A DNA stretch of 64,000 nucleotides from Arabidopsis thaliana (Eukaryota > Streptophyta > Magnoliopsida > Brassicales > Brassicaceae). This document shows positions 44,976 through 57,660 of the stretch, one piece after another. The notes beneath the pieces are model-generated. The model was given only the letters and a program-made list of their open reading frames with translations. It was not told where the DNA came from and ran no database searches. Every line of letters begins with the position of its first letter. Position 1 is the stretch's first letter. The position numbers and the translations under genes were made by a program. Location of the stretch: NCBI RefSeq assembly GCF_000001735.4, contig NC_003075.7, positions 16,555,001 through 16,619,000 on the forward strand. The letters run 5' to 3'.

Positions 44976-47900
44976 TCACTCAAGTGACAGGTTCCCTAGT
45001 CGAATGCTGCGTTGCTGACGACTGATTTGGTTTCCTAATGGTACTTGCGATGATCTTAAATCCCCTGGTTTCCCACCAGAGAATGGCGAATCGAGCTTTG
45101 GTTGAAACCAGTTCTTCAAAGAAACACCATTGATTCTTAATCTTGAATCCTTTCTATGATATGGTATATCTAACCTTCTCAACAATGCACCAATTTCCTG
45201 TCCGACCCTGTCAGCAAAAGGGAGGGATGATCTTAGGATCTCATATGACTCAGAATATACGATTTAACAGTAAACATCATCACTGTATACTAAAAAAGAA
45301 ATAGGATACTCTTGATTCACCTTCCTGTAAGGTCAATTGTCTTCTCTCCTTCAGGAGTCCTAATTTCCTTCTCTTGAATGGAAATGATCAAATTAATGTG
45401 AGGTATCTTCGCACCTGAAACATATATGACCTCAACGCCTTTCAGAAATTTAATCAACTAGTTTGATCTTCACAACTAACAATTTGGTTAACTAAACCCA
45501 ACTAAACTTATCCTACTTTGAAAAGCAATGGTTCTAGAGAACAAGTTATCTTACCAGCAGCAAGGCGATGCTTAAGACCTTTAAAGATGGTTAACAGGTA
45601 AACCTGTCAAATTATTCATGACAAAGTTAGATAAATGAGAATCCCAAAACTGCTGAAACAGAGAGATATTGATATATGCTCCTTTTTGTTTTTCAACTAC
45701 AGTTTGATGTAAATTTTAAACAGTTCATGATCACTGGAAATTTGAAGCAAATATCAAAATGAGGAAGAAAAGGAGGGGCCAGAAAGAAAGGGATCCTCTG
45801 TCAGGAACATTTAGGATCTAACAACCTTCCCAGCTATGAATATCTTTGGGAACCAGAAGATGATCTTGCAAAGACATGTAAAAGTTATTCAACCAATAAA
45901 AGGTTATTTACCTCAGCAACGTTTTTCGGCAATTCTGTCGTGTCAAAAAATAGTGGAATTTTATTGAATGACACAGAAGGAAGAACTCCAAGAGAAGTAG
46001 CCTCCTGCATAATCATGAAACATATAAACTCTGTACATCTAATGAGACCCAGAAGAATCTATATATCTAAATGAAGCTACCAACAAACCTCAAGCAGTGA
46101 AAATGCACGAGGATCATACTCTCCAAATCCATCGACTAGTGGGAATATGTTATGTTGTTTTTGTGAAGAAATGTTTATGCCTAAAGTCGAAATCAGCCTA
46201 TCCCGCAAAGCAGCATCATGTGGAAGTTGCAAGCACCCCAAAACTTGTGAAACTACTTCTGTAGTAGGAACCGTTCCACCTGAAATTGTCTCGCGGTAAA
46301 CCATCAAAGCCATTGATGTCCTGAAAGAAAGGGAAATTTATCAATATTAACCTGGAGTTGGTTTCTGGTGTATGTCTTTAGTGAAGAAGAGAGAGTAACA
46401 CAACTATATGATCAAATCCAACAAATTTACTGAAACCTCAATCAAGAGTGCTTTAACTGGGAAGTATCATAAGATTTTCTCGACCCCTTCCCAACATTAT
46501 GAAGAAGAGTTCCACACTTAATAATTGAAAAAGGAAGCAATACTGACCATTTATTTTCAATTTGAGGGCGCCCTGATTTGAAGGACACAACAGGTTCACC
46601 ACCAGCGCAAGCTTTCTCAAACCTTCGTTTGCATAGGCCTTTACAAAACAGCAAAAAAGACAAACAAACACTTTCATATCTGACTGCATCATGATGGACA
46701 CAGATACATCTAAAGAAATATTAATTCTCTGAGCCTCAAAGAATGAGGAAAGAGATGAATACAAAATACAAGCTTACTGGTTATGCATCTGCACATGATC
46801 AAGTTTGGTGATACTCCATCTCCTTTTGCTTGAGAAAGGAGCTTAAAGCTTACCTCAAAGTCATCCTTTCTACAAAGGGAAAATTCAGAAAACAATGAAT
46901 TCTCAAATCTACATAGTGATCAACGAGCCTAAATAATTCAACTAAAAAGAAGATACCTCTCACTTGCCAGCATGAGCATAGAGTAAGTGATAGTATTTGG
47001 TTTTAACCCTAAAGTCTTTATCTCATCAAGATATTCCATAGCCTTGGGCAGTTGATTACCTTCACCTGTTGATAATTTAAGGAGTCATACCACTAATGAT
47101 ATTTTGTATGGGATACTGCAAGTGTAGTAATACCATAACACATTTTCTTTTCAATCTTATACTATATCATCTTTCTCTTTTGTTTTAGGGGAAAAGATAA
47201 AGATAGCATTGAAGGAGGTCTTACACAAAGCAGTTATAAGGGCATTCATTGTTGAAATTGTTGGTCTAAGTTTGATTGACTTGATTTTTTCATAGAGCTC
47301 CAGTGCTTTCTTCCAATCTTTCGCCTAAGTAAAAAACAAAATAAGATTATCAGTATTTTCTCCATAAAAGTTTAATCCAAGAAAGTCAATGCAATCGCAA
47401 CATTCCAAAACCCTAAGATAATGTAAACTACATCTCAAAAACTACTTTGATCAAATAAGGATCTTTTGATGCTACATGTTCACCAAAGTTCTGTTTCTCC
47501 TTAATCCACCACGTATTCTAATGATTTGACGTAGAAAGCTCAAAACTTGTAAGTAATAATAAAAACTCCTGCTACAGCAATAAAAGGCACATACGTTACA
47601 ACAAGCTCCCATCAGTGAGCTATATGATATAGTTCCAAGACGTATCCCTTGAGATTTTGCATCCTGAAGAATGCCAAAAGCCTCGTCTAACATTTTTGCA
47701 TGTCCTGCAACATCAATCAATGCACTAAAAAACACCTGCATAAGATGAAAACCAAGATTCAATAAATATGTATGTATAAATTCTTGTAATTAAACACTTG
47801 CCTCAGCGACTTTCATGAGTTTTAGCAGATATGTCTTATTTTAACTCAAAAATGAATTTGTTAGACATACCTCGTCAGGGGTCACGTCTTTTTCTTTCAT

Positions 47901-50900
47901 GTCCTTGTATATGCTACACGCAAAATCCCAGTCCCCAGACTTGCTGCAACTATTCACAGCAATGGTATACACTTCTGGAGTACCCCTGATTCCATATTTA
48001 TGGATCATCTGGTAAACTTCTTTTGCTCGTTCGACCTGCAAGAAACTTATTCTCAATCAGATGGAAAGAGCAAAAAACAGAAGAAGTAACAGGAAAAAAA
48101 AAGCCACACACCTGACCAGCATTACAGCATGCTTTCATCAATGCACCGATCGAGATATGATCAGGGTCTATAGGGTGCGTCTCAGCCTTCATTTCAGCTA
48201 ACACATCAAAAGCACGGTCGACAGCTCCTGATTGACCACATGCAGAGATGAGGGCATTGAATACAACCCGGTCTGGCTTAACATTCTACTGCATCGAACA
48301 TGTCATCAATGTAATAATTGATTTGAGATTCCAAAGCAGAAATGAACATATAAGCAGAATTAAAAAAAAAAAAAACTGTAGCCATGAAGAAATAGGGTAT
48401 TTTTTGAAATCTAAACACATGATAGGAGGGCATCCAAACTTGTGGCATGCTTACCTTAGACCTTAAAATTCCATACGCACCAAATGCCTTAGCTACTTGT
48501 CCAGCTCTAGCACAGCCATCAATAAGTGCACCAAATGTGTGAAGATTGGCTTCCACTCCAGAATTTGACATCTGGTGGAACACCTGACAATATAACCACA
48601 CAGAGAGAAAGAGAGTTAGAGCTATGGAGTTTGAGTGCAGTCATATTTTGAAGCTTGATTAGACAATAATAACATTTCCTCTGTCGGGAACCAAGAATAA
48701 CATACAGAACCATTCAGACAAACATTAGACTAGTATCAGTGATTTTCCCCAGAAATCTATCATGCATCATGATTTTGACAGAGATTCAAAGAACCAGCCA
48801 AATATGTATCTTTGTCCAAAATAACTTTCCGGCACAGGAAGGTTTCTATACCTCGAACATTGCATCAACTTTTCCACTTTTAGCACAACTTGATATTAAA
48901 GTTGTGTAAAGTTTGCAATCAGCAGTCATACCGCTCTCTTGTACCAGACGTAACACTCCCCGAGCTCCTACATAAGTAACAATTCAACATCTAGGAGAAT
49001 AAAAAATGAATAAGACCAGTGATTTAATACTGGAAATATGAAATATCACCTTCTATGTCCTGGGAGCTTGCGCAGACAGACATTAACATATTGAATGTGC
49101 TCATGGTTGGATTTAGAATCAACTTGGTAAAGCGAAATGCTTCCTTGACAGCCCTTTGCTTCTTGCAGGCTTTAAAGAAACTCGCATGATAAATCTGATG
49201 TGAGGAAATTGGGAAAAACAGATCAGTGACAAACTCCCAATAGAAGCAATACTAAAGGTTTCATCCATATTGCTGAGGAAAGCAGTCGTACCTTGTCCAT
49301 GTCCAATAGATCCCTTTGGTCCAAATCTTCGAGCAAGCTTATGCAATCCTTTATCCTGTTATAATAAATATTAACACTCTCAAAGTCAAACAATCTAGAA
49401 CTTCTCATTGGTACTAAAACATCCAAGTAAAGAATTAGCAGTGACAGAAGAGGAAGGAAAGGAAAGCCAAGATTCAAACCAGATAAAACTTATTACCTTC
49501 CATCTCTAAGTAAACGGTTGTAAGCATCACTAGTTTCTGGAGAACGTCCATTACTATTATGTAGCTCAAAATTTCGAGCAGGGAACTGGGGCATGCTTTC
49601 ATCAATTTGGTGACCCACATGCTTCCCATCACTTGGAAATTTCCAGTCTCCTTTAACATCTTTCCTAATGTGGGATACACCACCGTTACTGTGTGCCACA
49701 AGGTTTTCTTCTTGCACATCACCTGAAACGGAAATTAACTTTAAGGAAACATTGTAATGGATTGGCAATGCAAGCTTCTTAGAAAGCAAACATAAGATTG
49801 TGTCAAATCTGACACAGTAAGTACAACATTGTCAACGTACCAGTAGCCTGACCAGAACTCTGTCCTGGGAACTGAGTATCAATTACTCCATTGTTCTTGT
49901 GGTCCAGGAATAAACTATTAGTTGCAGAAGTAACAGCAGGAGAGACGGCTTTAAGACTTGGCAACCGTGATGACTTGGCTGATGAATGATTAGACCCATA
50001 GAATGTGTGAATCTCTTCTCTCTTACTCTCGGCAAAGATGCTGTACTCGAGAGGCTTCTGGAGCAAACCATTGTACTCATACTCTAGAGCACGTGTATCA
50101 TCTACCACCTGTGGAGAAGCAATCGAATGAATTCCCACCACTGCCTGTGAAAAATCATGCTCCAAACCCTTCTGATCTTCGCTATTTCCAACTTGTTTTT
50201 CAGGTGTTTTTACTCCAAAGGTAGCTGATTCCAAAGCAACAGACCCATTAACAATAGAAGATGAAAAGGATTCATCTATTAAGGTATGTGCCGTGGCAAC
50301 TGTGGTCACACTAGCAACAGCAAACTGAGAATCCTCAGCTGAAACTGAATCATAATCCATCACAGCAACTTCATGGATTTGATGAGCCTTTTCTTCCTCC
50401 AAAAGATTCACACTTTCTTCCTCTACCTTTCTGAAACCTACATTTATTTCCACAGGATTGCCTTCATGAATATCTCCATGAATTTCCCGCCGATTCTCAG
50501 CACTATTTTTTCCGCCATGAACCGTTGCAACCTGAAAAGCTTAGCTAGTCAGAACCAGAATTCTTATCGAATTTTACAAAAAGTCAGCAACTTTATGCAC
50601 TCTAATGAAACAAAACTTAAAAATTAGTTAAAACAAGCAAAACCCTTCGCTCAGAAATTTCAGTTACCTCATCGGAAGATTTCCGCTTCCTGAAAGTACT
50701 TTGGCAATAAGCGAAAGCAATGGCAGAGAACGCAGTGACAGCAACAACAATAAGAATCAAACCAGAATCGATAGAAGCTCTAACAACTAAACGAGGCGAT
50801 CGAATTGAAGAACGACGAGAATTGCGTTTCCCGGCGCGAGTTCGAAGATGAGGAGAAGGACGGAGACTATGACAACAACCAAGAAAATCACGGCGGAGAG

Positions 50901-50994
50901 TAGAAGCCGGAAGAATCACCGGAGAGTACGAAGTTAAGGTAAGGTATTTAGAAGATCTGGTAGTGGAGATGAAGGTGGTGGAGGTAACCTCCAT
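44976..50994 (-). CDS. MRL1: Chloroplast PPR protein MRL1 (rbcL mRNA stabilisation)
   Basis: I reconstructed 19 exons with GT-AG junctions and unbroken phase. Their ends are 50994-50668, 50531-49841, 49722-49497, 49355-49292, 49194-49050, 48967-48852, 48583-48455, 48285-48112, 48035-47871, 47735-47595, 47324-47225, 47065-46957, 46869-46778, 46638-46548, 46320-46089, 46004-45912, 45603-45555, 45414-45321 and 45207-44976. The sum is 1089 aa, the length I recall for AT4G34830. The N-terminus is Ser/Arg-rich like a transit peptide, then a hydrophobic helix (LILIVVAVTAFSAIAFAY, about 78-96) and a long acidic low-complexity region. From about residue 470 come pentatricopeptide repeats (HTFGALIDGCARAGQVAKAF, VVFNALISACGQSGAVDRAF, VYTIAVNSCSKSGDWDFACS). 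The protein binds the rbcL 5' region and protects the mRNA in Chlamydomonas and Arabidopsis. Confidence 0.93.
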
Positions 50995-51298
50995 TGGAGA
51001 GGCTTAGAGAGAAAACGATTAGAGGATAAAGCTTCAGAGAAGGAAGTGAGGATATGAAATAACGAACGACTCTCTTCTTCGCATTGTGGACCCCTTGCTT
51101 ACGTGGCATAAACGGCCGTCAAGTCGTCAACGTTGTTTATATTAAAAAAAACATATTTTATTAATTATGCTAAAATTTTATTGGGCCTGGGTCCGAGTAG
51201 TGGATAGGATTCGGGTCGGATCCGGGTTTTTGTTTTCCGGGGGAAATCTAGAAATTTGATCTTGACGAATCGCCGGCGACGGATTCTCAGACGCTGCT
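50995..51298. promoter_or_regulatory. Shared divergent promoter MRL1 / MTN2
   Basis: Only 304 bp separate the two start codons, transcribed in opposite directions. A TGGGCC site II element lies at 51182-51187 and a TTACGTGG ACGT-core near 51098. No clear TATA box was seen on either strand, typical of broadly expressed genes. Sharing of elements is inferred from the spacing. Confidence 0.6.
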
Positions 51299-52748
51299 AT
51301 GGAAGGTGTTATGGGTCAGGTAGAGAAACGGCCGATTTCTACCATCGTCTTCATCGTTGGTACTATTTTGTCTTTACTATTTCTCGAATTGTGATTTTTT
51401 TTTCTTCTTCTAATGGGTTTGTGTATTAAAAGCTATGCAAAAGGAAGCTCAGCCTCTGATCAACAGATTACGCCTCGTTGAAGAAGTTAATACTCCGTGA
51501 GTTCTTTGACCTCTTTCAATTTTTTATTTTGATTCGAAATCAAATGTGATAGCTTTTTTGTAGGTTTCCAAAAGAGGTGACTTGGATTATGTTTAAGGGA
51601 ATGTATAAAGACTTGAACATCAATATAGTGTGTCCTGGAAAAGATTCAACTCTTGGTATGTGTATCCATGTGGTTAAGTGATTGTAAGTGAAATAGTGTT
51701 TCAAGATGTTTTGTGAAGTTCTTGATGTTAATTCGTTTTTCAGGGGTTGAGAGTGTTGGCACAGTTCCTGCATCACTCGTGACTTATGCTTCCATTCTAG
51801 CAATTCAACCAGACTTAATCATTAATGCGGGAACCGCTGGTGGCTTTAAGGTATCAACATTACAAATTTCTCTACATAGTTCTCGTTTCATGCCTCTTAT
51901 GTGTCAGAAATAATGAACACCCTTCCTTGTTTTTAAATGGTCTTTTCAGGCCAAAGGAGCATGTATTAGCGATGTTTATGTTGTCTCTACTGTTGCTTTC
52001 CATGACAGAAGAATACCTGTTCCTGTAAGTGCTCCTTTGTATTGTTCATGTATCAGTATGAGTTGCAAAGTAAACCTGATGTTCTTGAGTGTTATACTTG
52101 CATTCTAATTCCATATATTTTTGCCCTTTCCTAAACATTTTTATACTTTCTGCAGGTCCTTGATATATATGGTGTTGGTATGCGGAACACCTTCCCCACA
52201 CCCAACCTTATAAAGGAGCTGAACCTAAAGGTGTATACTTTATTAGTTGCTCTGAGTTCACCATTTGATCCTCATGCAAGATTTTGGTTATTTCTTGATA
52301 TGGTTTGCATAAGTGGTAGATTTATGATTTAGTTGCAATGTTCCCAGGTGGGAAGATTATCCACTGGCGATTCTATGGATATGTCTCCACATGACGAAGA
52401 ATCCATCACAGCAAATGATGCTACAGTTAAAGATATGGAGGTCAACAATCCATAAGTTTCCTGTGTTGATGTACCTGGCTCCATACTATGTGTTTGTCTT
52501 TGTGTCTTTATCAGTTACTACGACTTATTTACGGATTCTTGGCATTTCAGGGAGCAGCAGTGGCCTATGTGGCTGATATCTTTAAAGTGCCTACGATTCT
52601 AATAAAAGGTGTGACTGATATTGTGGATGGCAATAGACCAACTTCTGAAGAATTTTTGGAGAACTTAGCTGCAGTCACTGCCAAACTTGATGAGTCACTT
52701 ACCAAAGTGATTGACTTCATCAGTGGGAAATGTCTCTCAGACCTCTAA
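51299..52748 (+). CDS. MTN2: 5'-methylthioadenosine nucleosidase 2
   Basis: Eight exons join to 254 aa: 51299-51359, 51433-51496, 51564-51655, 51744-51850, 51950-52024, 52156-52230, 52348-52440 and 52551-52748. The enzyme removes adenine from methylthioadenosine in the methionine salvage (Yang) cycle. Its substrate comes from ethylene, polyamine and nicotianamine synthesis. MTN2 can also use S-adenosylhomocysteine (family knowledge). The PNP/UDP-phosphorylase fold shows as PISTIVFIV, LIINAGTAGGF, the substrate-binding MEGAAVAYVA block (split between exons 7 and 8) and KGVTDIVDG with the catalytic Asp near the end of the domain. It is cytosolic, with no targeting peptide. It shares a promoter region with MRL1. 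The length equals that recalled for AT4G34840. Confidence 0.94.
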
Positions 52749-53279
52749 CAAGTCATACGTATTAAGTTTCATCTGTTCAGTATGTGCATTGGGCGAAGAA
52801 AGCATATGAAGATTCAAGCAAAGGGCGTAGGTAGGGAATAGGTTTGAGCAGAAATTTCAACTCTTCACCTTTTCTCATTTGTTCCTCTATTTCTTTTTGC
52901 TGTCTTTCTATTGATGATCCATCATACATGTAGAAACTCAGCAAATTTGATACCCAACAACAGAGTCATAATTCTTTAATATCAATTTCGAATGATTGAT
53001 GTTAACAGAAGAAAAAATTTAGTTAGTTTCTCTTTCATTCTTTTTAAGTGTGAAGATGTACAAAACAACTATAACTATAACACACCTTTGTGTTGGCTTT
53101 TAACTAAGCCTAAAGACTATGTATCAAGAAAAAAATCTCAAAGAACTGGAGTTGGATTTTAGAAAGAGCCAATGCAATAAACATGAAGCTTCTAAATCTC
53201 ACACCTACTCTTCACCAAATATCAACTAGACAGAAATACCGCACAATATGCAGGTCACAAAACTGCAAAAGCTGCAGTG
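52749..53279. other. Spacer between MTN2 and LAP5
   Basis: MTN2 3' UTR followed by the LAP5 promoter. No gene was recognised. Confidence 0.5.
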
Positions 53280-53288
53280 TATATATAT
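53280..53288 (+). promoter_or_regulatory. LAP5 TATA box
   Basis: TATATATAT lies about 65 bp before the LAP5 ATG, predicting a short leader of about 35-40 nt. Confidence 0.55.
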
Positions 53289-53348
53289 GCCTTCACTTTG
53301 AACCTTATTTACAGACCCAAGATTTGAGTCTTCAACAAACAGATACAA

Positions 53349-54720
53349 ATGGGAAGCATCGATGCTGCAGTGTTGGGTTCAGAGAAGAAATCAAACCCGG
53401 GAAAAGCCACAATTCTTGCTCTGGGAAAAGCCTTTCCTCACCAGCTAGTAATGCAAGAGTACTTAGTCGATGGCTACTTCAAAACCACCAAGTGTGATGA
53501 CCCTGAACTCAAACAGAAACTTACTCGTCTCTGTAATCTCTTCATTTTAACCTCTGTTTTCAACTTTTTATCTCATTCTGTAAGCTCCTGCAACAGCAAC
53601 TGAGGTTTGTTTGAACTGTTCGTTTACTATATACAGGCAAGACAACAACGGTGAAGACAAGGTATGTTGTGATGTCAGAGGAGATTCTCAAGAAGTACCC
53701 AGAACTTGCCATTGAAGGAGGATCCACAGTGACGCAGCGTCTAGACATCTGCAACGATGCAGTGACCGAGATGGCAGTAGAAGCCTCCAGAGCCTGCATC
53801 AAGAACTGGGGACGTTCTATTTCCGACATAACTCACGTTGTCTATGTCTCCTCAAGCGAAGCTCGTCTTCCTGGTGGGGACTTGTACCTGGCCAAGGGGC
53901 TTGGACTCAGTCCTGACACACACCGTGTTCTGCTCTACTTTGTTGGCTGTTCTGGTGGCGTTGCAGGTCTCCGTGTAGCCAAAGACATCGCCGAGAATAA
54001 TCCGGGCAGTAGAGTTTTGCTTGCCACGTCTGAGACAACCATCATTGGGTTCAAGCCCCCAAGTGTGGATAGACCGTATGATCTTGTTGGGGTCGCGTTG
54101 TTTGGTGATGGAGCCGGAGCTATGATCATTGGATCCGATCCAGACCCGATCTGCGAGAAGCCTCTCTTTGAGCTTCATACTGCAATACAGAACTTTTTAC
54201 CTGGTAAAAGACCACAAGATTTATGCATCCAGTTATGTCTATACCTTGAGACTATTCTTGGATAAATATGGATTTTCATTTTCATGGCGCAGAAACAGAG
54301 AAGACGATAGATGGAAGGCTAACAGAACAAGGGATAAACTTCAAGCTATCGAGAGAGCTTCCACAGATAATAGAAGACAATGTGGAGAATTTCTGCAAGA
54401 AGCTAATAGGAAAAGCGGGACTGGCTCATAAGAACTATAACCAGATGTTCTGGGCGGTTCATCCAGGTGGACCAGCCATCTTGAACCGGATTGAAAAGCG
54501 GCTTAACCTGTCGCCTGAGAAGCTGAGTCCAAGCAGAAGAGCTCTCATGGACTATGGCAATGCGAGCAGCAATTCAATTGTTTATGTGCTGGAGTATATG
54601 TTGGAGGAGAGCAAGAAAGTGAGGAACATGAATGAAGAAGAAAACGAGTGGGGTCTGATTCTTGCTTTTGGACCTGGTGTTACATTTGAAGGCATTATCG
54701 CTCGAAACCTTGATGTCTGA
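53349..54720 (+). CDS. LAP5: Type III polyketide synthase LAP5/PKSB (sporopollenin)
   Basis: Three exons join to 392 aa: 53349-53532, 53637-54203 and 54293-54720. The first intron splits the conserved Cys codon region, as in chalcone synthase genes. The thiolase-fold Cys-His-Asn triad is visible: Cys166 in LLYFVGCSGGVAG, His in FWAVHPGGPAIL and Asn in MDYGNASSNSIVYVLE. The CHS signature GFGPGVT is present as AFGPGVTFEG. LAP5 and LAP6 are anther-specific enzymes that condense hydroxy fatty acyl-CoA with malonyl-CoA into alkylpyrones, precursors of pollen-wall sporopollenin in tapetum ER. It is not a true chalcone synthase. The assignment within the family rests on position and divergence from CHS. 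It is convergent with A/N-InvB (234 bp between stops). Confidence 0.94.
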
Positions 54721-54954
54721 ACAATAAGTTTTTACCTTGCAGATCGAGAAAGAACCCCTTATGCTTTAATAAAGACATGAAGCTAAACATACGAAATATT
54801 TTTTACGATGCTTAAATCTTTCATAGTCTAAAAATATTTCACAAAGCAAGCAACGTAAAATTTGCAATTGAAAAATGAAGAAAAGAGTCGTTATCAGCAT
54901 TAAAGCCAGGAATCACGAAGAAGGTTCTTCTTAGCTCATCTCTTTCCAACGTTT

Positions 54955-57019
54955 TCAACAAGTCCAGGAGTTGGATCTTCTCATAACGGGTTTCATCTGT
55001 TTGTCTTCCTCAAGACAAACCATACCAACATGTGACGGATCTTCCAGCATCATCTTGGCTACTAAGTATCCTGCGACTGACCAAGTCTGGTTTTTACGCG
55101 ACTGTTTCCCCACGTATCTCCCTACCTTTCCATCATAGTATTCAGGCCAGTGGTCCTTATGAAGCCTAGCCTCTGCTACTTCAATTGCTCGTCTTGCTAT
55201 TTGAGGTCGACCAGTTTTGATACAAGCAGCCGTCAGAAGCCATAGCAGCACTGTGTACCATTAAACATAATTACATCAATAAGGGTCAGAATAGCAATTT
55301 ACTAGGATTAAGATACCACAGAGGAACCAGAAGAACACTGGGAAAGGAGAGATTCCTTTGTAGTCCAATCAAAAGTACAAGAGAAAAGGCAAACCTGGCC
55401 ACGATCCTCCATTGTGGTAGCTCCACCGAGTGTTTTTGGGGTCACAACCAGTTACTATTCTCCATTCATGGCTTTCTATGGCGGGATAGCAAACTTTCAG
55501 TGGCATTTCTCCAACCAACTCTTCCCAGCGAGATTCTATCAGATCCATAATTGCTGTCGACTGTTCAGGTGTAGCCAAGGAAGACAATATTGCTATACAA
55601 TTACCCAAAGCAAACCAACGGAAATCCATTCTTGCAGGGCTAACGTTGCCAATAAAGAACCCTCCGTGAGGCGGCATAAAGTCGAAAACCCATTCTGGAA
55701 GAGAATCAGGGATTACGTTGAACTTGTTGACAGCAGTGTGAGAGTATTCCTCTGTCTTATATCGGTAAATGTCATTAAGCTGCTTCAAGTCTAGCCAAAA
55801 GTAGCTCCTCATGTGGTAGCTCAATGCATGAAGTCGCTTCACTATCTGTTCCACCATTTCTTTACCTTCTCCGTCATGTTTAAGCAGGAGCAAGGCACAC
55901 CTTAAGGCCATAAAGAAAAGGGCTTGAATCTCTATCGGGTAACCATAAACTCCCTACAACAAAAAAAGCACAAAATTAAAAGATGGAAAACTGATGAAGC
56001 ACCTAGCTCAAACTCTCCTTGTAGAAAGAATCACTAGAAATAACTAATAAAGTAAATTTGCTGCTTACCATCCTACGATCAATCATACAGCAACCATCAG
56101 CACATAAGAGAGTGGGGAAGGTATCAAATCCCTCAGACAGACACAGGCTAAGTATCAGCCGAATACCCTTCTGGCATTCAGGCATGTCAGCAAGAGAAGA
56201 GTCTCCTGTAGATTTTGTGTAGGCTCTGAGCAATATAATCCACCAAAACCCTGAATCAACCGGCGCTACTCTTCCAATAGCACTCTCGCCAAAATCAGCT
56301 ATCAGCGTTTCATGGTTTCTAACAGGATCATGGAAAACTTTGAAGCTAGCAGGCATAACACCCTCACCAAGCTGGAATCTATCAATCTTTTTCTCCCAAG
56401 ATTGAAGACGAAGAGTCTTCAAAAGGAAGTTTTTAACTATATCTGGCTCTCCATTCATCAAGAATGCTAAAGCACTTGGTACAAAATCTCTCACGAACAC
56501 CTTAAGGATAAAGTCAATGCAGAGATACAAGGTCAATGACAGTAAAATGTGGTTATTCAGAAGTTTTCAGAAGATATAAAGATTCTTCACCTGATCATAG
56601 TTGAGTTTTTCTTCAGAATTATCCACAGCAGCAATAGTGCCAACAGGTTGTCCACGAAAGTAAACCATTGAGCGCCTCAAAGCATCCCAGGCCTCACCAA
56701 CCATAGGATGAGACTCAAATCCAGGCTGTGACCTAGGAGTATTGAATCCAGACCTCCTACCAAAGCTTGGTGAAATCACATAATCCGCATGATCAGGGGC
56801 CCGAGAAGCATTATCCGCATTTCTAAGCTGTGGTGAACCAGTTAATTCAGTAAGAGACCTTTCGTCAAGTGATCTCAGTCTATCAATATTCAATGGCCTT
56901 GGCTTCTCTAGCAACTTGGCAAAATCAATGTCATCAATATCGTCCAATGTAGATAAAGAATCAACATTCTTGATATTCCCATTCTGATTCACATCTACAC
57001 TCAGATTAAAACTCGACAT
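54955..57019 (-). CDS. A/N-InvB: Alkaline/neutral invertase B (GH100), cytosolic
   Basis: Four exons join to 571 aa: 56591-57019, 56069-56500, 55395-55953 and 54955-55250. The start is [20 protein letters not shown]. An in-frame upstream extension has no ATG. GH100 enzymes hydrolyse sucrose at neutral pH. Visible family blocks are [40 protein letters not shown] (catalytic Asp of the (alpha/alpha)6 barrel in RDF), [54 protein letters not shown] and [15 protein letters not shown]. No transit peptide is seen, so the location is cytosol, in line with the alpha-less beta clade. Residues 20-70 hold a Ser/Leu/Asp-rich region with likely phosphosites. The leader lies upstream to about 57650 and probably contains an intron. 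Confidence 0.94.
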
Positions 57020-57660
57020 AGCTCCAGGTTGATTCAAATCTTAACCAACAAGTCCAATTATCAATGCCCTGCATTTCCACAAATCAATCAGATCCATTTA
57101 GCTCGCAATACAGAACAGAGGTCTTCTATAATTCACTAAGAAATTGAAGGAAAACAACACCAAAACAATGTCATGATCAAACGTGTAAACAGGTTATAGA
57201 CAAACTGGATTGGGCATCCTCAGTTGAAAAATGTAATCAAACCTTCCTTCAAGACTGTTCTATACAAGATTAATGTAAACCGGATCAAATCAGAACACAA
57301 ACAACAGAGAAACTTCACGAACAACAGAAATTGAACATCGAAACGTCGGATTCCATGTAATCACAAAGAACAAGAAAACAAACCGGAGAGATTTCGACTC
57401 GGTTTTAACGATATCACGCACAGAAACGATCGGAAACAAAACTCTCGTCAAGCTAAAGCACGCGGAGAGATCCGGTGAAAGCAAAGCAGGAAAAATAACT
57501 TCATCAACCGTAACGTTCATAACCAGAGGAAGACGTAGATAGATCACGAACCTTATGAATCCAGCGTCGGATGAAGAGAAAGAAGACGATACGAAACGAG
57601 CTTCGCTTTCTCTCTTCTCTCTCAGAAGCGAGAGTATCACTGAGTTGATAGGTACAAGTA
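57020..57660 (-). promoter_or_regulatory. 5' leader region of A/N-InvB
   Basis: Pyrimidine-rich on the transcribed (minus) strand, with GC content above the neighbouring spacer up to about 57660 and a GAGA run at the far end. It probably holds a leader exon near 57500-57650 and a leader intron ending shortly before 57060. The open frames in it are short and not conserved as far as I can see. Confidence 0.45.

Noticed and set aside
53852-54178. 108-codon antisense frame over LAP5 exon 2
   Set aside because: Explained by the codon pattern of the conserved polyketide synthase exon on the other strand.
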